Positions 57,280-64,000 of a stretch of DNA of 64,000 nt are shown here, one piece after another (positions within the stretch are counted from its first letter, which is position 1; every line of letters begins with the position of its first letter). A program made the position numbers and the translations under genes. The stretch is from Globodera rostochiensis (lineage: Eukaryota > Nematoda > Chromadorea > Rhabditida > Heteroderidae). The DNA is taken from the NCBI GenBank assembly GCA_018350325.1, contig JAEVLN010000024.1, positions 527,248 through 591,247 on the forward strand, written 5' to 3'. The notes below the pieces were generated by a model, which worked only from the letters and a program-made list of their open reading frames with translations, was not told the DNA's origin and ran no database searches.

Positions 57280-57945
57280 AATATTATTCTAAAATATTAA
57301 TTAATCTTCTGCACCTTAGTGTCAAATTTCGGTTTGTTGACAAAGAATAAAGATAGTGGCCCTTTAAAGTAAATTATTTTTTAGTATTTTATTTTTGCGT
57401 TTTCCATAATAAAAACATATTATTAAATCAGTTGTACTTTTTTGATTAAGACTGCATGCTTTATTGCTTTGTTCAGAATCAAATTAAATTGGAGTTGTGG
57501 GAAGAATTCAAATTAATATAAATTTTTTTGTGCAAAAATAAAAAGCATTTTTGTAATTTAATAAATTCTATTTTTCAACTAAAAAAAGTCGGTGTTATCT
57601 TTTAAAAAAATTAATCTCATTTTCCTTTCGATTTGAAAAACATATGTCAGAAGAATTTAATGATGGAAAATGAATTATAAAATAAAATTAAAAATAATTA
57701 TTTAATCTTGTCCTTAATCAGATAATAATTCATAATTTTTTTATTGATGATATTTACGTTTTTTTCATTTAACGGTTTCAAATATTATTCTAAAATATAA
57801 TTATTCTGGCACCTTAGTGTCAAATTTCGTTTTGTTGGAAAAGAATAAAGAGCAGTGGCCTTTAGTAAAGTAAATACTTTTTTAGTATTTTATTTTTGAG
57901 GTTTTCCATAATAAAATTATTAAGTCGGTTGTACTTTTTGATTAA
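57280..57945. repeat. Direct duplication about 500 bases apart
   Basis: 57280-57450 and 57778-57945 share AAATATTATTCTAAAATAT, GCACCTTAGTGTCAAATTTC and TAGTATTTTATTTTTG, with several indels. A+T-rich and non-coding. Confidence 0.85.
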
Positions 57946-58467
57946 AAGATTTATATTTATTAAGTTTTTATAGTATGTCTATTATTATATTACTTTAGAT
58001 TTAATTAACATATATTTAAAATTTTGTTGAAAAATGTTACGCTCCCTTTTTGAATCCGGATTTCAAATCCTGAAAAATTTTGCACTGCAATTTTAAATTT
58101 TATAAAGTCGTGACATATGATAAACATTTTATATGTTTTTTGGTTATCTGTATAAGATTGAGAACGTATTCCAATTCTTATACCGGTATGTTTATTCAAG
58201 CTTTGCTTGTCGATTGAAATCATTTGTCTTGCTCGTCCTCGAGGAAATCCCAGTTATTGCTAATTTATTCAGGCTTTATGATATTTTCAACGAGAAATTT
58301 TTATATTTTAATTATTATTTTTATTCTTGCCATTGTTAGAAATTGAACGGAGCATAAATAATCAGGTTTAACATTTTTATAGTTTGTATATACAGCAAAG
58401 ATATATTTTTTATTTCTTATTTAATTTTATTTTATTCGTTTTTGAAAATTTTTATTGGTTTGTAGTT
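57946..58467. other. T-rich DNA up to the retroelement
   Basis: Frames of 68-72 codons on both strands at 58005-58339 lie over an islet at 58030-58090 and 58180-58260. One could be exonic, but there is no splice or family support. Confidence 0.3.
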
Positions 58468-59127
58468 TTGTTTCACTTCACGAGACTAATCCACATCGAG
58501 GTGGTAACGGAGATGTCCACCCCGGCATTCTTGAATGCATTTCGCAAATTTGTTGCAAGAAGAACACGTCCCCTTGCGATATTTTCGGATAATGGTTCAC
58601 AATTCCGGCAGTCGAACAAATTTTTTATCGAACTCTTTCGCAAAACCTTGACGGATGAGCGAGTCACCTCTTATTTCGCTAAAGAAGGAATAAGCTGGCG
58701 ATTTTCGACACCCGGAGCTCCTTGGGAAAATGGAATTGTGGAACGGTTGAACGGGTTGTTCAAAAAATGCTACCGACGCGCGATTGGTCGAAAGATACTG
58801 GAAGACGATGACTTTCACACGTCCACCTGTGAGACCGAAGCAATCTTAAACAGCAGGCCAATTATACCCGTTCAGGACGATTTAGACACCATCGCCCTAA
58901 GGCCAATTGATTTTATTTACCCATTCGCCAAACCGGCTTTTCCCCCGGTTGATGCAAGCGACGATGAAGAATTCCTCCCCAGAAATTCGAATGAACTAGC
59001 CAAATTAAATGCATTATGGACGTGGAAGCACAAAATAATCACGAATTTTGGAAAACCTGGTCGACAGAGTATTTGCCCGTTCTTCGAGAACGCCCTAGCC
59101 AACACAGAGACCCGAAAAACAAAGTGA
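58468..59127 (+). pseudogene. BEL/Pao retroelement integrase, C-terminal half
   Basis: Integrase inserts the element's DNA copy into the host genome. Similarity starts abruptly at FTRLIHIEVV (codon 32 of the 58384 frame) and includes SDNGSQF with the second catalytic Asp and PWENGIVERL with the catalytic Glu, 46 residues later, then the SRP and DF motifs of the Pao-type tail. The first catalytic Asp, zinc finger, RT, protease and gag are absent: the copy is 5'-truncated near 58470, and the 28 residues before that are A+T-derived. The frame ends at 59127, but the family match moves to another frame near 59016, a frameshift. Base composition is near balanced, unlike the surroundings. Confidence 0.9.
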
Positions 59128-59300
59128 TCGGCTCGCCTAAGCTGGGGGAACTTGTCCAAATCGACGATGGGACATTGCTAAAGGGAAATTGGAAGCTCGG
59201 CAAAGTTACCGAGATCAAAAGTCCACGGGCAGTCGAACTGCAACTGGGCGACGGCTCACGGCTCATTCGTCCGGTAGCTCATTTGTGCAGTCTCGAAATA
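59016..59300 (+). pseudogene. DUF5641 domain of the BEL/Pao pol polyprotein
   Basis: Continues the integrase in the next frame. FWKTWSTEYLPVLRER, then GELVQIDDG, W-x-LGKVTEI and DG-x4-RPVAHLCSLE are the usual signature of the small domain that follows integrase in BEL/Pao elements. The frame stays open to 59675 and runs directly into the env-like segment, so pol and env may have been one reading frame or joined by splicing. Confidence 0.85.
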
Positions 59301-59369
59301 CAGCAACCAGCAATAGAACAATGCCAGTTCACAAGCGCGATTGAAGTTCAAGGCCGCAGAGCCGCGTCA

Positions 59370-61130
59370 CGAATTTCGGGAGTTGGCCACCCTTTTATCT
59401 TTACCCTGCTTACTCTCGTTCTTTCGTTGAACGGCTGTCTGTCTCAGTCAGCCATGCTTTGTCCTGCATCCGACACGGGATTATATTGGAAAGTAAAGGC
59501 AAGAAAAACGTTGTGCGCCAATTTCTCCACGGACCCGCCCTTTCCAACCGCCCACCGCTTTAATCTCTACCGACCCAATATTGATCTCCTATCAGTACGG
59601 GCGGCCCATTGTTCCCAAATTCAGGAAACTATCAAGTATAAGACGGACTTCATCGATAACCCTCATTCCTATTAAGCTTTAATAATAAAACCATGCATAA
59701 GGAAGAGTGCCTCCGGATGTGGGAATACGGGCAGTGCCAATACGGGTTACTTACAGGGGGCGCCCTATCGAAAAGAACGCAAAACGAGCCCGACACACCG
59801 TTTACCTACTGGCAAATCGGGTACAGGAATGCATCCGCGACGAATTGCTTCCTAACCGAGCTGGCCATATACGTTAATGCCAGGGACACTCAAACTATCC
59901 TCCCCAATTACGGACCTTACACACTGTCAATATCGAGAGGAGGTTTGCGTACTATCTGACGGCTCCTTGTTAATCTGGAAAGTGAGAGAAGAGGAAAGCG
60001 ACAAATTGTGCAATTACATCCAGTTTGCGGTCTGGTCGGGCACCTTCATGGGGAATATCTGGATTGCAAACAACAGAGAATTCGGAATTTCCTTTCCCGA
60101 AACCCCTAAGGTTTTTGAAGGCTGCCATCGCCGGTTGGCCGAGTCCGAGCAAGGGTACGCCGTCCCACTTAACCAATTCCGACTGCTCATGGCCAAGAAA
60201 GGGAGACGAACGAAACGGACGGCAGAAATGGGCCGGGTCTTTACAAATCAACTCGGCGCTCAACTAACAGCTAGCCAATTCCTCTCAGCCGAATCCCTGC
60301 GGAAGGTCCTCAACCACCTAGCCGCGCTGATCTGCTCGAAAGGCAATAACTTCGGGTTTCTGGAAGGGATCATCTCGGGAACGGACGCGAACACGGTTGC
60401 GCGCGCACTGGCTAGTTCACCATACATCAAGGCCAAATGGCTTTCGAAAGAGCTTATGGAAATCCGACATTGTATCCCAATTCCTCTCCGAAACATCACA
60501 TTTCGCCGGCGTAAGAAATGCTTCCGCCTCATCCCCATAAACGCCACGGTATTAAACCGAGGAATTGTGGCTTTTTTGGACCCTTGGTCCCTCATTATAG
60601 AAGGGCAGTCAGTAGAAGAGTCCTGCGAAGATCACCAATACTCTACAATCTTCATCGAGGGCGAATTGATTAAAGTCAATCAAAGGACCGGGTTGTTCCG
60701 ACTAATTAAGGAGGAAGAAATACACGAGTTGACGGTTGGGGAAGAAGTCACACATTTTAATGAAGCAGCCATCAAGCCCCATGCCTTTGGAAATTTCATT
60801 ATTACAAATTACACGGATCCGCGGATCGACGTCCTCCAAATGCTTCAAGACTTTAGACTCGATAAACGATTTGAACAGGAGCAATTAGGAGAACAAGTTG
60901 GCCGCAGGGGAGAACGGCGACACAGCTCGGAAAGTCAATTCAATAAATCCTTCCAACCCCACCGAAATGGCTACAAGCTATGTGGGATCTGAAAATTACG
61001 GACTGTCTGAACGTCATCTGTTGGGGCTATGTTCTGTTACAAATCTTCACGGATTGGGTCTTCCCGCTCCTAGTTAGGCTCGCCCTCCGGAACGTGCCCT
61101 TGGGCGTCCAACCGGCCGCCTCTTGCGCGA
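59370..61130 (+). pseudogene. Broken env-like glycoprotein gene of the BEL/Pao element
   Basis: After DUF5641 comes a hydrophobic segment of signal-peptide type (FIFTLLTLVLSLNGCLS) and a Cys-containing ectodomain. The match is spread over at least four frames (to 59675, 59693-59959, 59877-60992, 60980 onward), so the gene is dead. The longest piece has RGxRRTKR-like basic clusters, a helical Leu-rich part, several Cys and an FLDP motif. A membrane-spanning segment follows at about 61010-61075. The FLDP motif, Cys spacing and element type suggest a glycoprotein of the chuvirus (Jingchuvirales) kind known from BEL/Pao elements; a nematode phlebovirus-like env is the alternative. Confidence 0.6.
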
Positions 61131-61240
61131 AAACATCCTCGCACTCCGGCGGGACGGAGAGAATGATCATATGGAACTCCCATCCCTGCCGGTATCCTCC
61201 AACAACGCCGTCCACAAGGACGCCTTCGGCGCCGATATCG

Positions 61241-61252
61241 GCGGGGCCGGAG
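61241..61252 (+). promoter_or_regulatory. Polypurine tract of the BEL/Pao element
   Basis: GCGGGGCCGGAG lies immediately before the LTR start TGTCAC, the position where plus-strand DNA synthesis is primed. It is short and has two pyrimidines near its middle. Confidence 0.55.
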
Positions 61253-61361
61253 TGTCACATAAATGTGAAGGGAGCGAGGGACTGAGGGAAAATTGGAGTG
61301 GGAATTAAGAGAATTCGGGCACAAACACCAAACGGATCACCCCCCCCCCCCTCTTCCCCCG
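61253..61361 (+). mobile_element. Truncated 3' LTR of the BEL/Pao provirus
   Basis: Starts TGTCACATAAATGTGAAG and follows the first 109 bases of the solo LTR at 61907 with one clear substitution (GAGGGACTG/GAGGAACTG) and a C-run difference, then breaks off after CTCTTCCCCCG into A+T-rich DNA. This ties the internal region and the solo LTR to one family. Confidence 0.9.
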
Positions 61362-61906
61362 ATATTGCTATCAACAACTTATTTGATTTTTATAATGCTA
61401 ATAAAACAGCAATCATTGCTTATTTATGGATATGTTTTAATATTAATTATAAATTAATTTGTACTACATTGTTTTGGCTAAACGTGAGATAAAATTTTAG
61501 TTTTTTTATGTGCCTTAGCTTGCAGCTGAAAAATTTCCGTAGTTACCGGCGTGGCGACCGTGTAATATTTTTTCAATGATTCCCTGCTCGTCAGAGTAAA
61601 AAAATTGATAATATTTGGGGAAACTTTTGCAAAATGAATGTTTCACTCCATAAAACGACGTAAATTCGCAAATCATTTTTTTTACTGTGTGAATTCAAAT
61701 AAATTTTGCTTGACATTTTATGCATTTTTATTCTTCCATATTGTGATAGCATTTTTTTTAAATTAATGATGTTTTTATAATTGTGGTTTTAAATATAATA
61801 AAGGTTATGTATTGTGCTATGTACTTGAAATCAACATTTCCCTAAGTAATTGATAAAATATTTTCTTATCTGATTTATAGCAGGCGAATCGGACTTCACT
61901 AGGGTT
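61362..61906. repeat. A+T-rich duplicated segments between the two LTRs
   Basis: 61366-61530 matches 53872-54010 and 62848-62955; 61565-61680 matches 53095-53205; 61690-61900 matches 63085-63309 and 63855-64000. The last copy stops at GGACTTCACTA, which in the 63.3 kb copy is the edge of the exon-like islet. Confidence 0.85.
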
Positions 61907-62470
61907 TGTCACATAAATGTGAAGGGAGCGAGGAACTGAGGGAAAATTGGAGTGGGAATTAAGAGAATTCGGGCACAAACACCAAACGGATCACCCCCCC
62001 CCCCCTCTTCCCCCGCCGTCTGGCCACCGCCGATTCAGTGTCCCCAAAAACCCCCCCCCCCTCCCTCCACCGACGGCATGCTCTCTCACATATAATTCAA
62101 ATTGTACATTTCACTTCCGGCCACCCTCCACATTCCATTCTCCCCTCGGACCGACCTTTGTCCCCCCGATCAGCGATCGCTCACATCCTTTTCCCATCTC
62201 CCCTCCCCACACCGTGTACTATTTTCACCGGAAATCCATTATCCCCCCCCCCTCCTCCATCCATTATGGCCTAAGCAGGGATATATAAGCCCCCCAGGGT
62301 TCACCCAGTTCATGTTCACTTTTTCCATCGTCACCGGCATAAAATTCACTCAAGCATTCGCATCCTCTCCGTCCGCGCCCTCCCATTCAAACTTCCCAGT
62401 GGGTTTTCGGGATTTGGGATACCTCGGGCCGAATTTTCCTGTTTTCGGGAATACCGTAATTTCCCCAACA
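61907..62470 (+). mobile_element. Solo LTR of the BEL/Pao family, 564 bases
   Basis: Begins TGTCACAT and ends CCCCAACA, flanked by GGGTT at 61902-61906 and 62471-62475, a 5-base target duplication as expected for BEL/Pao. It is C-rich with several long C runs. No internal region is attached, so it arose by recombination between the two LTRs of a full insertion. It sits at the start of a simple-word element (AGGGTTGGCGG...), which it splits. Frames of up to 185 codons through it are Pro/Ser-rich and not genes. Confidence 0.9.
62282..62289 (+). promoter_or_regulatory. TATA box of the LTR promoter
   Basis: TATATAAG within GGGATATATAAGCCCC, about two thirds along the LTR. Transcription would start about 25-30 bases downstream, near the GTTCACCCAGTTCATG stretch, marking the U3/R boundary. 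Confidence 0.6.
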
Positions 62471-62475
62471 GGGTT

Positions 62476-62610
62476 GGCGGTTCCGAACCGAACCGGACCG
62501 AACCGGACCGTAGAACCGGGATTTTTTCGGTTCGGTTCTCAAGTTCGGTTCGGTCGGACCGAAAATTTCGGTTCGGTTCTTCGGCCCGGTTCGGTTTTTA
62601 ATTTTGCTTT
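62476..62610. repeat. Simple-word element built from GGTTCGG / CCGAACC words
   Basis: Repeated AACCGGACCG and TTCGGTTCGG words in both orientations form a near-palindromic block. Its left end (AGGGTTGG) was separated by the solo LTR insertion. AGGGTTG is also the end of the MITE at 52672. Confidence 0.75.
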
Positions 62611-62847
62611 TTGTACTTTGTTTAAAAATTTAGATGTATATTATTTATTAAATTTATAAATTGTTTACTTTTTTATTAAATAGTTATAATTAATTTTAAT
62701 TAATAATTTTTCAATCTGATATGTTTTACGGAATCTGATCTGTTTAAAACCCATAATTGTTGATTGATAATAATTAGAATTCTTTTTTCTTCGTTCAAGT
62801 TTAATCAAGTTTGTTTTATTTGCATTATCGTGAAGTTAAATTTTGTT

Positions 62848-64000
62848 TTACATATTGCTATTAACAATTTATTTGATTTTATAATGCTAATAAAACAGAA
62901 ATCATTGCTAAGATTTATGGTAAAATTAATTGTAATTAGTTTGTACTACATTTAATCCTCATATTATGTTTTTTGTAAAGTAATTATAAAGTAAGTTTAG
63001 CTCCGCCGATGACAAAAATAATTAGTAAACAGTAAAAGTACGTTATTCGTATATATTTTAAAATTCTTACTTTTTATAAAAATCATTTTTTTACTGTGTG
63101 AATTGAAATAAATTTTGCTTGCCATTTTATGCATTTTTATTCTTCCATATTGTGATAGCATTTTTTTAAAATTATTGATGTTTTTATAATTGTGTTTTTA
63201 AATATAATAAAGGTTATGTATTGTGCTATGTAATTGAAATCAACATTTCCCTATGTAATTGATAAAATATTTTCTTATCTGATTTATAGCAGGCGAATCG
63301 GACTTCACTAAGCATCAGGCCGGTCTTGGTGCTGCCTTTTTCCGAGGATCCAGCATAAGTGGTCTGCTGCTGGATGGGCTCCACGATGCCTTGTCCGTAC
63401 TTGTCCAAAGTGCTGAACTTTTGCAGGCAGCTTGCGGCTGTTGTATTCATTTGCTACATATTTTCTTGAAAATATTTGTGGATAATATTTAATTAAATTA
63501 ATGATTGATAGATATGATTTTTAAATTTTTTTTATCACTCCAATTTTCAAATCCTTACGTTGCCTGGTCACCTGTATCTACCCTCGTCTAAAGTTTTTGC
63601 CGCATAAACATGTAACATGTTCGGTAGAATCGGGAAAAAACTTCTTCAATCTCATTTTGTTAATAAATATTTTATTTAATATTAGGATACTTTAATCCTC
63701 ATATTATGTTTTTTGTAAAGTAATTATAAAGTAAGTTTAGCTCCGCCGATGACAAAAATAATTTAGTACACAGTAAAATCTTCTGATCTGTACGTCATTC
63801 GTATATATTTTAAAATTCTTACTTTTTATAAAAATCATAATTCATTTTTTTACTGTGCATTCAAATAAATTTTAATTGACATTTTATGCATTTTTATTCT
63901 TCCATAGTGTGAGAAAAATAGCCTTTTTTATTGAAAAGTTTATAATTGTGTTTTTAAATATAATAAAGGTTATGTATTGTGCTATTTACTTGAAATTGTT
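62848..64000. repeat. Tandem duplication, period about 737 bases
   Basis: CCTCATATTATGTTTTTTGT starts at about 62957 and again at 63694, followed in both by AGCTCCGCCGATGACAAAAA and the GCATTTTTATTCTTCCATA block. The second unit runs off the window end. A third partial copy is at 61690-61900. Confidence 0.9.
63309..63450 (-). CDS. First-exon-like ORF with optimal codons
   Basis: On the - strand an ATG at 63450 opens a frame of 74 codons, of which the first 47 or so use C- and G-ending codons (AAG, TTC, GAC, TAC, ATC, GTG, CAG, ACC): MNTTAASCLQKFSTLDKYGQ, then GIVEPIQQQTTYAGSSEKGS, TKTGLML. A donor GTGAAG follows at 63308. The + strand is open for 66 codons but has a Leu/Ala/Cys-rich, antisense-like translation. 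I do not recognise the protein. The next exon would lie to the left and was not found. Confidence 0.45.

Noticed and set aside
61947..62659. Pro/Ser-rich frames of 78-185 codons
   Set aside because: They run through the C-rich LTR and the GGTTCGG word element; composition explains the lack of stops.
1..64000. CRISPR array, bacterial operon, rRNA genes, spliced-leader genes
   Set aside because: No regularly spaced short repeats with unique spacers, no ribosome-binding-site-led gene runs, no rRNA-like block and no recognisable spliced-leader sequence were seen.

Overview
The window is eukaryotic nuclear DNA from a very A+T-rich animal genome, roughly three quarters A+T by eye. Three things point to a small metazoan, possibly a nematode or relative: a BEL/Pao-type retroelement, a pogo-like transposase with a 42-base GT-AG intron, and other exon-like islets with short introns. 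I cannot name the species. There is no bacterial gene organisation, rRNA or CRISPR, and no intact conventional gene. The only confidently recognised coding matter is transposon-derived, plus one short exon-like match to cyclic-nucleotide phosphodiesterases.

Layout. 1-4 kb: mixed strand composition, a few exon-like G+C islets and one element made of repeated short words. 4-36 kb: A-rich on the + strand, almost without genes, and built from duplicated and partly reordered fragments (the 22.3-28.9 kb part is a shortened, reshuffled collage of pieces from 4-20 kb). This part also holds a hairpin element at 8.0 kb, a hAT-type MITE with an 8-base target duplication at 9.0 kb, a long fold-back element at 12.1 kb, a 125-base tandem repeat at 16.1 kb, a truncated pogo-like transposon at 18.5-19.3 kb and a 99-base triplet repeat at 29.5 kb. 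36.3-36.7 kb: a Mutator-like MITE with a 9-base target duplication, next to the point where the + strand changes from A-rich to T-rich. 38.7-47.1 kb: a recent head-to-tail duplication of a 4.0 kb unit, with a 410-base segment present in only one copy. 47-58 kb: T-rich DNA with a purine minisatellite, a MITE with inverted ends, and scattered exon-like islets including the phosphodiesterase match at 54.3 kb. 58.5-62.5 kb: the 3' part of a BEL/Pao provirus (integrase end, DUF5641, a broken env-like gene, polypurine tract, cut LTR), then a solo LTR of the same family with its target duplication intact. 62.9-64 kb: a tandem duplication of about 737 bases containing a first-exon-like islet on the - strand.

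Throughout, short G+C islets look like exons, but most stay open in more than one frame and on both strands. Without homology search or RNA data the strand and even the reality of most of them cannot be settled by eye; they are listed with low confidence. Where duplicate copies can be compared, several islets differ by single-base indels, which suggests decay or homopolymer error rather than selection.
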